From positions 620,001 to 684,000 of the forward strand of contig WPDH01000074.1 of NCBI GenBank assembly GCA_019137255.1: DNA of 64,000 bases, written 5' to 3'. Shown one piece after another: positions 11,685-22,942 of this stretch (positions within the stretch are counted from its first letter, which is position 1; each line of letters begins with the position of its first letter). The position numbers and the translations under genes were made by a program. This DNA is from Corinectria fuckeliana (taxonomy: Eukaryota > Ascomycota > Sordariomycetes > Hypocreales > Nectriaceae). Under the pieces are notes generated by a model. It was not told where the DNA came from, did no database searches, and saw nothing but the letters and a program-made list of their open reading frames with translations.

Positions 11685-13685
11685 GGTAGGCGATTTTGAG
11701 CGGCCGCCTCGCGGTCACGGGCTTGAGGGATTCTATGTGTTGTTTGTTGTTGGCAGAATCTAAAGGCCCGCGAGGTGACCGTTGCGAGCTCAGAAGGCCC
11801 AGGCTCTGGTGTGGAGCGTCCAACGCGGCCGACAGCGCGATGGCCGTGAATCCTTGACTCCTCCAAGTTGGGGGCCAGCTCCGGGATAATGAATCACTGT
11901 CGATTGGCCATGAACCAGGCACCTCTGCGATTTGGCTCCCAGTCTGCTGCTGCCAGCGCTGTCGTCCTGTCCACCCTTCTCACGTTAGGCTAGACGCGCC
12001 ACAGCACGGGGTGAGTGAGGTCTCAACGCGGTAGTCGTTCGGCTGATCAAGGCAGACAAGGGCCCGTCTTGGCTTGAGGAATTTGCGCTTTCCAGTCAGA
12101 TGTCGTTTCTGGCAAATACTAGTTCCTTGTCGTCTGTAGCCTTCCTCACTCTTTGTGCTAGGTGGTTTGAAAGGAGCGTTGGAGATTGAAGTCGCGACAG
12201 GCCAATCACAGCCAGCCACAACCAGCCACACACTGGGGCTGAGTCAGCGACGTTTCGAGCTGCTACCCTAGGTACCTAGTAGGTTTCGCTATTTTATGGA
12301 AGACCAAGGAGGGCTTCCTGGCCTCGAGTTCATGACCTTCTGGAGTTGAGTTTCTGTTTTATTATGAGCACGGGAATTTCTGCCTTGAGTTTGAGTCGGA
12401 CTTTTACCACGTGTCCCGGTGGATGCATCTTCCGAACGACTACTAGAAACTTAAGTAGCTGCCAGTCAATGCATTATGGGAGTGAACATGAAGATTCACA
12501 TCCGACTGTCATGTCACTAGTGAACATTTGATGCACAGAATGTTTTGAAAATATCATCAGATAGGTCTAGAATGATGTGTACCATAGGTGCTGTGGAACC
12601 CACCACCTGTGCCATCGTAGGGCGAACCCTCGAAATAGGTACGACATCTTCCTCTCTCCTTCTAGCCAAGGTTTAGCATTATCCCTAAACTAATGCTGCT
12701 CGCTCCTCTGCGACCCAACCCACCGTCTAGACCGTTGGAATAAAGGCCCCGTGACTGAACCACTGATGGTGCTTGTGCCATCTAAAATCTTGAATTCTCG
12801 TCGTCCTGCCTTATCTTGGGCATGCAGAAAGCCCACATGTGCTCCCAAAAAGGCAATATGGCGCCAAATACTACGAAATCACTAGCGGTGGTGTCGCCCT
12901 GTGCAAGAAGAAAAGGAAGCCAGACTTGGCTTGTTGCGGACACAGGTCGGCAGCTCGCTGATGTTGTTGCAAGTGTAGTGTTCTTGCTCTAGGAAATCAC
13001 CTCGCTCATAACGGTGACTAGCTACAATACCCTAGATCGACTCCCTAAATGCAAAGCTGAGGACGAATGGTGTGGTTTGGAGCTAATTAATGAGCTGCTA
13101 AAGGAACACTGAGAAAGTAGACAGCACAAGCACCGAGCTGATGCGTGTCTTTCCTATTCCTCAAAAAGAGGTTGTGGCCCGATTCGCTCTATTGAGAGCA
13201 TATATAGGGAGACCGAGATATCTCAATATATACTGCATTGGTATTCGATCGGGCTGTTTGCACCTACTCGCGAAGATGAACATGAGGTTCGGGCGACGAT
13301 CTTATTATTGATTCACGATGCAACAAAGTTCTATCAATTTTCGACTCGGGAAAATTGTGTCCGGAACGACTACCCAATTCCATCACAGCGGCAGCAGAAC
13401 TGGCTTGTCCGGGAGGGAATATTAGAGAGCTCGAAGTGATGAGCGAGTTGAATGGAGCTTGCAATTTCTAGGGATCCTTGGCACCATTAGCCACAGTGGT
13501 AAGTGCTGCACCGCCACAGCACTCTAGCTTTCACGGCTTTCACGGCGCGTGAAGCGCGTCTCGCATCGCCTTGCACGCGGCGCAAGCTTTACCATCTACA
13601 AGTTCATTCAACCATCCCGTATCGCAGATTCCGGATCGCATCCTCCCACCAACGAGATCGCGTAGGAAAGGCTGATTGCCCTGAT
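11685..13685. other. Divergent promoter region, clr2 and nse1
   Basis: Two kilobases lie between divergently transcribed genes. No coding region is supportable. A CCTAGGTACCTAG motif lies at 12267-12279, and a TATA-like CATATATAGG at about 13198, some 490 bases before the nse1 start. The open frame continues 61 codons upstream of the chosen nse1 start, but that part reads like leader sequence. Confidence 0.5.
12267..12279. repeat. CCTAGGTACCTAG dispersed motif, copy 1
   Basis: Thirteen-base motif identical to copies at 14881 and 59915; a 12-base match in reverse at 23982. All are intergenic. Confidence 0.7.
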
Positions 13686-14687
13686 ATGGCAGAACCCCAA
13701 TACACCGCGGGAAACCGGGCGTTTCTCCAGGCCATCCTGGCGCGAGGTACCATTACCTTTGAAGAAGCCCGGCCGATTCTCGCCGAGATCTTCAACGCGG
13801 ACAATGGCGGGCAGGGCGACACTCGCCCTGACCAGGTCACAGAGGACCAGTTCCACAAGTACATCGACGTTGCTTCTCATGCGGCTTCACTGTTCGACTA
13901 CGAAGTAAGAAGCACCATTCACCAAGTCACAAAGAAGCGCATCTATGCCTTAGTCAACACCACTTCCGACCCACAGACACAGCTCGCTACAACATATACC
14001 CCCGATGAACTGTCATTCATAAAGAGAGTCCTTGATGGCATGTTCGAAAAGTACAACTCGCCTCGCATGGAGGTCCTCGCCATCACTCCGATGCAGGCTA
14101 TCAAACTGGCACGACCGAATCGAAGAGAGAGTCAAATCGATGCGGATACACAGACGCAAACGCCAGGAGATAAAGGCTTGAAGCACAGCGATGTCGAAGC
14201 TGTCTTGGCAAGCTTAGTTGAAGGAGGCTGGTTTGAGAAGAGTAGTGAAGCCTTTTACTCTTTGTCACCCCGGGCGTTGCTGGAGCTCCGACCATGGCTT
14301 GTCGAGACATACAATGACCCTGATGCTGGCCCCAGCGAGTGGCAGCGGATCAAGTTCTGCGAGGCTTGTAAAGATATTGTTACTGTTGGCCTAAGATGCG
14401 TCGAGCCAGATTGCAATTTCCGCTTGCATGATTTCTGCGAGGATGCGTTCTGGCGCACGCGAAGGGAGAGGAAGTGCCCAAAATGCTCAAACACATGGAC
14501 AGGGAAGAAATATGCTGGCGAACGAGCCGTCACCACGACCAATTCCTTCCAAAATGGCCGGAGGCGAGGAGGCGGATGGCGACGTAGCACGCTGGCTGAC
14601 GATGTTATTCGCGAGGAAGGGGGAGGAGAGGACGCAGATGAGGACGCCGAGGAGGATGCGGAGGAAAGCAGTCATGACGCCGAATGA
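13686..14687 (+). CDS. nse1: Nse1, RING subunit of the Smc5/6 complex
   Basis: One exon gives 333 residues. The N-terminal two thirds (from MAEPQYTAGNRAFLQAILARG) match the Nse1 winged-helix region that binds Nse3. Residues about 225-272 form the variant C4HC3 RING: CEAC, then C-x4-C, LHDFC and CPKC. The C-terminus is a Gly/Arg-rich stretch then an acidic Glu/Asp tail. In yeast Nse1 is a ubiquitin-ligase subunit acting with Nse3 and Nse4 in DNA repair and chromosome segregation. An upstream in-frame ATG at 13503 would add 61 residues; I chose 13686 because homologues begin near MAEP and the extension is low quality. Confidence 0.9.
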   Translation: MAEPQYTAGNRAFLQAILARGTITFEEARPILAEIFNADNGGQGDTRPDQVTEDQFHKYIDVASHAASLFDYEVRSTIHQVTKKRIYALVNTTSDPQTQLATTYTPDELSFIKRVLDGMFEKYNSPRMEVLAITPMQAIKLARPNRRESQIDADTQTQTPGDKGLKHSDVEAVLASLVEGGWFEKSSEAFYSLSPRALLELRPWLVETYNDPDAGPSEWQRIKFCEACKDIVTVGLRCVEPDCNFRLHDFCEDAFWRTRRERKCPKCSNTWTGKKYAGERAVTTTNSFQNGRRRGGGWRRSTLADDVIREEGGGEDADEDAEEDAEESSHDAE

Positions 14688-15130
14688 ACGGGCTTGCCTA
14701 CTCATTCGAGATGCCCAGAACCTGAATGAATCCTAGTTCCGGGCTGAAGTACTCAACGCACTTGATATCACCTTCAGCCCGGCACTTATTTAAGACGTCG
14801 GTAGTTGGTTGTCGATCATGGGACTATGTACTTACAGTATGTACAAGCTCACGCCACAGTCGCGTGGGACTAAGTAGATACCTAGGTACCTAGCCTGTAG
14901 CTTGGAGGGGTGTGTGTGATGTCATGTGGCGGTGCATTAAGTATTGGCCTGAAAGTCGCCGCCTGAAACCAAGTAAGTACAATTACAAGCGCGCGCCTAG
15001 GACTCGTTGACGTCCTGTTGTGCCTACCTCTTTGTTCTTACTCTTGCATTATCTACCATCGACCAGTGCATTTCCCGATCGCTTTCCGTCGATACCCATC
15101 AACACAAGCTCGAAACGACCGAAACCCGAA
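14688..15130. other. Intergenic region and leader
   Basis: No gene. A CCTAGGTACCTAG motif is at 14881-14893, the same 13-mer as near 12267. The last 110 bases before the next start are open in frame and pyrimidine-rich, so they look like a leader. Confidence 0.5.
14881..14893. repeat. CCTAGGTACCTAG dispersed motif, copy 2
   Basis: Identical to copies at 12267 and 59915, upstream of the TM-protein gene. Confidence 0.7.
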
Positions 15131-16544
15131 ATGCTAGAATACTTCACCTACAAGAAGTTCAAGAAGAACAAAGCTGAGAAAGAAGCCGCGAAAGAGGCCG
15201 AGGTGAAGAGGACAGGGGATACGTCGCCTGCGCCCGTGTTCGAAACCGTGGTTTACGACAAGCATGATGAACGAAACAAGCGCCACAGCCAGAGCGAGTT
15301 CGCCAAGGAGCACCGCTCGAGCTCCGACCGCCTCCCGCTGAGCCCAGTCCTCGACTCGAATGACGAAGCATGGTTGAGGAGCGTACTGGAAGGCGACGGC
15401 CCTCCCCCCCCGTTGCCCCCGCGCATCAAGACCCCCACGATCGAGCTGTCCGACGCTGACTCGGTAGTGAGCGATACGCAGTCGGTCCAGGTGGCGAGGT
15501 CAGGTGAAGAGGGGGACAAGGGCAAGGGCAAAGAGCCTGCCAAAGGGAAGAAGCAGGACAAGAAAGAGAAAAAGGACAAGGACGACAAACAACCTAACCG
15601 CCTCTCACTCCTGTTTCACAGAAACAAAAAACATGGCGACTCGCTCAAACCAGAGGACATCACGCCGCAAGAAGCCGAGCGCGAGAAGGAAGACCTCAGC
15701 AATGTCCTCGACCGCCTGAACCTCCAAGCAAAGAACAACAAAATCATCTCGCTGTCCAACGAGTCGTCAGACCTGCTGCAGCGCTTCACGCAGATCTTCA
15801 AGGATCTCGTCAACGGAGTGCCGACGGCATGCAACGACCTCACGAAGCTATTTGAGGACCGCGATGGAGCCATAAATCGTGGCTTCGAGAAGCTACCTTC
15901 GTCATTGCAGAAGCTCGTTACACAGCTGCCCGAGAAGTTGACGACGTCGCTTGCGCCCGAGCTACTTGCCGCAGCCGTAGAGAGCCAGGGCCTCAAGGTC
16001 GAAACGGAAATCGGTGTCAAGGAGGCAGCGAAGAAGCTCTTTATGCCGGGGAACATCTCGGAGCTGGTGACGAAGCCCGGCGCAGTCGTCAGCATGCTCA
16101 AAGCCATCGTCAACGCCTTGAAGCTGCGCTGGCCTGCCGTCATGGGAACTAACGTCGTTTGGAGCGTTGCTCTCTTCTGTAAGTGCTTTGCCTGCATCTA
16201 GTCTACCCTCCTTGCTAATACTTTCCCTAGTGCTCATGTTCGTGCTTTGGTACTGTCACAAGCGTGGCCGTGAAGTCCGCCTGGAGAAGGAGAAGACCGA
16301 TGCCGAAACCGCCATCGACGGAAGTGACCGCATCGAGGAACTCCCTGACGACCCGCTTCTCCCAGCTCCGGAGCCGGCATCGGGGCGCAGTCTACAAGAC
16401 CAGTTGAAGACGACAAGGGAGCCGGTGTCGCCTTTAGATCAGCCGAAGATGGTTTCCGAGCCGGTATCGCCCATGTCGCCGGCGACGGAATTGCCGCCCC
16501 CGCCCGTTGGGCAGCATGCGGTCCTGGAGTCGAGTCGTCGCTGA
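15131..16544 (+). CDS. Conserved fungal protein, charged, one C-terminal TM segment
   Basis: Two exons, 15131-16178 and 16231-16544, joined by a 52-nt intron (GTAAGT donor, TGCTAATAC branch, TAG acceptor), give 453 residues. The N-terminus is MLEYFTYKKFKKNKAEKE, highly basic and coiled-coil-like. A Pro-rich segment (PPPPLPPR) and a Lys/Glu/Asp-rich segment follow, then a helical, more conserved region of about 150 residues. A hydrophobic stretch at about 338-360 (VVWSVALFLLMFVLWYC) is formed across the splice junction, then a basic stop-transfer KRGREVR and a Pro/Ser-rich tail. I recognise this type from other filamentous ascomycetes but not its function. The start was placed at MLEYF; an upstream in-frame ATG-less extension is probably leader. 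Confidence 0.75.
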
Positions 16545-16790
16545 GACTGGCTCTGCTGCGGTTGCGAAAGGGTTGCGGATATGGTTTCAACGGTAATGAA
16601 CGCGTTCTTGTGAGAGGGATACACACCTGGAAGGGATTGATCGCATACATGGATAATGATATCTGGCGAGTCTCGTTTTGTATGGGTATTACGCAGATGA
16701 AATGATATATCTGTTTTTCTGCAGAATGCAGCGGGTATCTCTGGGCCAACCGAAACCAAACACCGTGATGCATCGCTAGAACAAGTCCTT

Positions 16791-18519
16791 TTAATAATCG
16801 TCCTGAACCAGCTCTTTGATCTCTTCCCTGCCTGGGGCCAAGGCCACGGCTTCGCTCTTGTCACTAACGCCCTGGCGATCTGTTGCGCCTCCACCATCCT
16901 GCATCCAAAAGTCTACCTCGTCGATGATATCGTAGACAATGTCTTCGGCAATTTGATCGCAGTAGCGCGAGGACACGGCGTGGATGTTAGCCAAGGGCCC
17001 CCCCGCGACGCGAACCATGTCGACCTCGCCGCCGGTAGTGTCGTACCCGGGCGGCGGGTACCAAAAGTCCGGCCCGAAGTTGACCTCTGCGGCACCGCCG
17101 CGGAACACGCTGACGGCGGGGTAGTAGCCAAGCATGCCGTCGTCGAGGCCCTCGCGGGCGCCGACCTGGGCCGTGGGGCGCGAGGCCGGGGGGAGGAAGC
17201 CGAGGAGGTTCTCGAAAGCGGTGCCCATGAGGACGCCGTTCTTGTAGACGCGGATGCAGGAGTCGGGCAGGGTGCGCAGGCTCGGGATCGGGTGGATGGG
17301 GCCGGGGGTTTCGGACGCGCTTGTGGAGGCCGGGTTCATGAGGTCCTCGAGCTCCTTGGTGGTGTGGTACTCGATCTTCTCGAAGTAGGTGTGCGCCTTG
17401 AAGCGGATGGGCACGCGGTCGCGCACAATGTTGGGTGCCTCGGCCGTCAGCGGGGGCTCGTCGTCGGGATGGTCCACGGCCGGGTTGTACTGGCCCGCCA
17501 TGATCTTGCGGTGCAGATGCTCCGACGGGAGCTGAATCTCCAGGCCGATGACGTCTCCCTCCTCGATGCCTTCGCCGGCGGGAAAGAAATCCTTAGGTCG
17601 CGACATGTGTACCTTTTCCCCCGAGACGTCTCGGATGCCGTAACTGTAGGCATCGAAGCCTACAGGGGCATCCAGCGAAGCCTCGCGCCGAGCCCAGCCC
17701 ATGCGGACATGCTTTCCGCCGTCCGATTTGGCCTCGCCATCCTTTGGCTTCCGAATTCCCTGGGTGATCTTGCACTCCCAGTACGACCTCCCTTCCCTCA
17801 CTGCGACATTTGCCCTGGCCATGCGGAACCCCTTGTCCGTCGTGACTTGGCGCGCCGTCTTATCGAAGAAGACGTGCCCTGCGGCATCTTCGAAGCTCAT
17901 GCGTGGTCCGAACGGCTCAGGCTCGGTCTGCCGATAGTAGATCATCGAGGGAAAGAGGGGATCGGCGATGCAGTGGGTATATCGGAAATTTTTCTTGTTG
18001 CAGACACTTTTCCCCAGGTTAGCATTGGTTTCACGGTATTGGTGGTGCATGAAATGAGGCTTACTGATCGGATGCTTCGAAGAACTCAACCGCCTCGCCA
18101 TTGGGCACCTGAAGCTCATGATGAGACGTCATGACAGGGCCCCGGGGCAATTCGAAGTCGGAGGCCTTGGGGGGAGCAAGCTTGTATCGCAACGGGCTGG
18201 ATTTGTTCTGCTTGGGTTCTTTGGTGGCCTTGGGGTCTGGGGTTGCGCGAGCGCTGTCACCGCCGAGGGCGGTGCCGCCCTTGGACTCGCGCTTCTTGAG
18301 CGTGTCCTTCTTTGCGCGGGCGGGCTTGGAGCGGGCGGCCTGGGCGGCATCGTCGGGGACCAGCGAAGAGTCGGAGGGCTTGACTTCGGGATTGAGCGGG
18401 GAGGGGACGGCAGGGCTGTGGCCGCCTTCGTCGAGAGCTCGCTTCTGGGGGATGGAGGAGAGGGGAATGGAGGTGGGAGTGGGCTCCCGTTTAGGGCTGC
18501 CGACCTCCGAAGAAGCCAT
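16791..18519 (-). CDS. bre2: Bre2/Ash2-like COMPASS subunit (SPRY domain)
   Basis: Two exons on the minus strand, 18519-18065 and 18006-16791, with a 58-nt intron (GTAAGC donor, GCTAAC branch), give 556 residues. The first exon is Ser/Pro/Lys-rich and disordered. After the junction comes NKKNFRYTHCIADPLFP, diagnostic of the fungal Bre2/Ash2 family, then a SPRY fold at about 190-465 with internal insertions and a short C-terminal helix like the Sdc1/Dpy30-binding tail (YCDQIAEDIVYDIIDEVDFW). Known homologues are in COMPASS and stimulate H3K4 methylation by Set1. No PHD finger is seen, as expected for fungal Bre2. The start MASSEVGSP follows a GAG repeat; a longer N-terminus is possible but unlikely. 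Confidence 0.9.
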
Positions 18520-21146
18520 AGCGATCGAGGAGGAGGAGGAGGAGGAGGAGGGAATGAAAGTGACTGAAGGACGGCGATGACGGTACAAGGTAGGCCTAGG
18601 TAGGTCGCATTGCGTATAGTTGGTGTTGAATCGTCGCGCTGCGGGCTGGTCTCGCAAGTCGCGACGTGAAGAAGTGAAGAAGTGTGGCAGTGTGGCGCTT
18701 GAACCTGGTACTAAGTATGTACTATGTACGGAGCAGACACCCGAGAAAAGAAAAGAGGGCCCTGATCTTGGCCTAGCGTCCACTGGATCTAAGTCGGTCA
18801 AGCGACGATCCCCCCTGCTCAAGGCCCGGGCAACGCCGCAACGGTGTCGAGTGGCTAAGTGGTCCCAGGGCATTTTCTCCGGCCGCACTGGGCCAATCGG
18901 CATCGGCGGAATGTAATCGAAGACATGTCAGGGGCGACAGAGGGGCCGCAAGATGAAGCTTTGACAGAGCCGCGGTGAGGAGCGGACCCCCACCAGAATC
19001 GCGAAAGACGCCAGCGATTGCGGGCGATTGCCGTGGAATTCGAGGGCAGGACGTGCTGTAGGTAGGTTCCAGCAGGAAGGCAGCAGAAGAGAAGCCGGCG
19101 GAGGCGCTGAGGACACCGGAGAGCACTGCAATCGTCCGAGATAGAGAGCCCTGAAAACCTGGAAACCTACGGCTGGCAGATTCCCAGTAAAGAAGTGCAT
19201 GCTTGCCCAGACTCCTCTGCGCTCAGCCCCCTCCCTCCCTCCATCCTCCTCAACCACCACCGCAACCAGTAGACAAGACTGCAGCCTGACAGGTCAAGTT
19301 CGTTGACAGGTCGCCGCGTCTTCCAGCCTGTCGGATACGGTAGAGGTACCTTAGGTCGGCCGCTGGTTTACCCCAACCCACCGCCATTCTTTTTGGCCGC
19401 TGTCATCATTTCTGGCCCTCGTCTCCATTATTGATCACATCACCTCATCGCATACCGCAACCGTCCGTCGAGGCCGCGCCCATTGCCTATTATTGCCCAT
19501 TGCCCATTGCCCATTGCCCCCCTCGACCCTCGACCCTCAACCTCAACTTCGCCATCGTCACTCTCCCCCTTCCCTTCTAAGCCCACTTCCGGCACAACCC
19601 ATCTACATAGTAGGTATCCAAGGGCCCTCCCCAAAGCACGAAACCGGTCACGAAACTCTGGGTCCTGGTGGCTTTCGTTGTGTCACGCACGTCACTCCCG
19701 GCTCACGACTCGTCCATCAACGGGGAATTGTCAGTGTCAACCACCACACTGCAAGCACGCTTCTTGTATACATACCTACCCTCTGCACGCTCTCTTCGCC
19801 TTGCGTCCTGGCCCTGGAGTGGTCGTCATTGTTGTTCTCCTCGTCTTCCGCCTCTCGTTCTCTCGCCGCCTGTCTTCCCTGGACCATGGCCCTCCTGGTC
19901 TTCTAGCATCTCAGGTCATGCACATGCACCCATCCGCTGCCCTCCTCACCTTATCCACACCGATCCATCAAGGCTAAGAGGCTCGAGAGGGTCCAGAGTC
20001 CACTCCCCCCAGCAGCCCCCCTGAAGCCCCATGCGCCTGCCGAACGACTTCTTTTCTCGGCGGTCTGCTGAAGATAATCGCCCTCTAGGCCTCTCTACCA
20101 CTGATCACTTATTGCTCTTCTGTGCTCGGCTCGGCTTTATCTACTCGACCTACGCTTGCTGTGTGTGATCTGACCACCCCGGTCGCATCTCACCACCCAC
20201 CTGGTTGCCCCGTCCCGAGCTGGTGGTGCCAATTTTATGACGACCCCCTGCTGCTTGTCTAGCACTCCATCGCCTTCGACGTCTCGATTACCTTCGGCTG
20301 CTAGTACTACTACCTCTTGGCCCCCTCGCCACCCTGACGATTCTCACTGACTGCAACCTACCCACGCGCTCTGACTCTGTTCGCGGGCTCCGCCTCCAAC
20401 TCCATCTCCAATTCAAACAGCGAACCTCGACTCCATTCCATCTGCACCTGCGTCCCCGTCTGTCGCAAGCTACCTACTCCCGCTCTCTCACCCTTGGCTG
20501 TACTTCGCCTCTGCCTTCGCCTCTGCCCTTAACCCTTCCTACGACTTCCGCCCCCAGGTCGCGAAACCCAGGTGAACCCATTCAGTCCGGTTCTGGATTG
20601 TCATCGTTGCCTGGCTTGGCCTCGAAGCCGTCGTCCCGAGTTTCCGATTGCAGTCGCGTCATCAGACTAACTCGGCCCTTTGAGGCTTCGCTCAGTCACC
20701 TGTCTCGAGTCGACCTATTGTCCCCCACTGGTCATCCTGACTAGTCTGACCACCAGCACGCCCTGATCTATTCATTACATACTCACACCCATCTACTGAT
20801 TTGCATCTTCTCGATCCCGGCTTGCGATAACCGTACTTCGTATCTGTCCTGGTCCATCGCATCTACAAGACCCGGCGCTGGTACTCCCCCCGGATTCGCC
20901 TTATTCCTCATCGGGCTCGTAACCGACTGCAACCTTCTTCAACTCTCACTCACCGAGACCCATATCTTTCATCATCAAAGGCTTGGCTATCTTACCCTAA
21001 CCAACCCCTGTCCTACGCGGCCACGATCACATATCGACGCCGATACATGCTACTCTCTCTGCTTTGCACCGCTTCCAGCAACTCCACTCATCGGCTTCCT
21101 CGTTTCGCTCGCTTCTTAGGTTTCAACCTCCGTTTGCCCTACGGGA
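18520..21146. promoter_or_regulatory. Divergent bre2/sreA control region with a long CT-rich leader
   Basis: About 2.6 kb separates the starts of bre2 (minus) and sreA (plus). From about 19440 to 21140 the plus strand is strongly pyrimidine-rich with many short ACC, CTC and CTT runs. It contains several short upstream open frames (the longest starting at 19483, 19493 and 19668) that lack family motifs. A run of four TTGCCCA units is at about 19490-19520. The most economical reading is a long transcribed leader for sreA. Confidence 0.45.
18527..18551. repeat. GAG trinucleotide repeat upstream of bre2
   Basis: A run of GAGGAG units lies just upstream of the bre2 start. On the coding strand it is CTC repeats in the 5' leader, typical of pyrimidine-rich fungal leaders. 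Confidence 0.8.
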
Positions 21147-22942
21147 ATGAGCGAGGATACGCAGTCAAGGGCATCATATAGCCACACCCGTGAGGCTGGT
21201 TCTGTACGAACCGCCTTGCCTTCAAGACCCATGTCCTCAAAACCCCTTGATGGCCCTGGGCCATCTTCGCATGAACGAACTCGACTTCCTGACCCACAAG
21301 CCCGTGATTATCGTTCAAAACTTGGAGGTGGCTCTCCCAGCTCGAGAACAACCCCTCCGAGCGACTCAATATCTAAAGCACCCAGCCCTGGCTCGTCAAA
21401 TCTGGAACATGGCTCAAATCCGAGTCCACCCTCGGGAAGTAGTCAAGGTCAGGGCCAAGTATGCAGGTGAGAACCGGTTTCATCATTAACCACCGTTGCT
21501 TCCCCAGCTCACCATTGAACAGCAACTGCGGCACCACTCGAACTCCTCTGTGGAGAAGGTCGCCTCAAGGCGCAACTATTTGCAACGCATGTGGCCTCTA
21601 TCTGAAGGCTAGAAACGCTGCCCGTCCTACCAGTCTCAAGAGACCGCCACATGTCGTTCCCGCCGACCCTCCCCGAAATGCGGTTTCCAAACCCCCCCAG
21701 GCATTCTCAACGAACCAGTCCAGCGCCAACGCAGCTTACGTTTCTGCCGACAAGACGCCTGGAGGAACTTGCCCTGGTGGGGGCCGTTGTAACGGAACAG
21801 GCGGCGCAGAAGGCTGTAATGGGTGCCCTGCCTACAACAACCGCGTGTCCAAGACATCCCATTTGACCGTCATGCAGAAAAGACAAGGCTGCCAGGGCGG
21901 AGGCGAGAGCGTCAAGCCTGAGCTGGTCCCTGTCGATGTCAACGCTCTGCAGGGTCAATCTTCCAACTCATCGGTCGTAATTGCGTGCCAGAACTGTGGG
22001 ACTACCATAACTCCCTTGTGGAGACGCGATGAAAGTGGCCATACTATTTGCAACGCTTGCGGTAAGCTGCTTTAATCCCGAGACTCGTTTTGGTCACTGA
22101 CAGTGGCAGGATTGTACTATAAACTTCACGGGGTTCACAGGCCGGTGACGATGAAAAAGGCAACCATCAAGAGACGGAAACGTATTATCCCGGTTACTCT
22201 AGAGGAGATGGAAAATGCCATGGATTCGATCGAAACACACAACCAGAGCCAAGAGCAAACCCCCGAGAGAGGGACGTTGAACGACGACGGGTCTATTAAC
22301 TTGGGCATGCGACGACGTCCGGAACATCCGCTCACGATCGAACCCCATCCCGTCATGCGATCGAATAGAAGGATGTCTCCCTTACCATCCACGTCCGATC
22401 TCGCAGCATACCATCAATCGAATCACATGCGCAACCTGCCGACTTCGCTGAACGACGACAACCGGCTGCCACCGATGAATTCGATGACGGGCGCTACCGA
22501 CAGGCAATCTTCTCTGTCACCGGCTTCTTTCCTTTCACCGACACGAAAACGATCCTTTTCCACGACGGAAGGCGAGGCATTCAATGTTAACGAGTCCGGG
22601 CAGGAGAGTACGAAGCGCATCTCGTCGATAAATATCAAATCCATCCTAAACCCGTCGACCTCCACCGGGAGCCCCTCGAACATGGGAACTGGGAGCGACG
22701 ACGAAAACTATAATCTGCCGCCCATACGGTCCCCCGGAAGTACAACTGCCTCAGCTCCGAGCCCTGGAGCATTTTCGAACAGAGACCCGACCCCAGGTGC
22801 CCCGTCGATGTCGCGAGATATGAACACGGAGGGTGACAGGGTTAAGTCCGAGCGCCGAGCAGCCCTCCAACGGGAGGCTGATAGGATGCGAGAAATGCTT
22901 GCCGCAAAGGAGCGGGAGCTACACGAACTTGGAAATGCTTGA
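21147..22942 (+). CDS. sreA: SreA-type GATA repressor of iron uptake
   Basis: Three exons, 21147-21466, 21523-22061 and 22110-22942, give 563 residues. Both introns interrupt GATA fingers: the first follows the opening cysteine of finger 1, the second follows the last cysteine of finger 2. Finger 1 is CSNC-x17-CNAC and finger 2 is CQNC-x17-CNAC. Between them lies the family hallmark, a cysteine-rich region with spacing C-x5-C-x8-C-x2-C (from GTCPGGGRC). The C-terminus has a heptad-like helix (RRAALQREADRMREMLAAKE). Known members (SREA, SRE, Urbs1, Fep1) bind GATA sites and repress siderophore and iron-uptake genes when iron is plentiful. No lesion seen. Confidence 0.93.

Noticed and set aside
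13503..13685. N-terminal extension of Nse1
   Set aside because: The 61 added residues have no similarity to the family, and the start at 13686 matches homologue length.
16953..18134. 393-codon plus-strand open frame over bre2
   Set aside because: Antisense of the SPRY coding region; biased composition, no motif.
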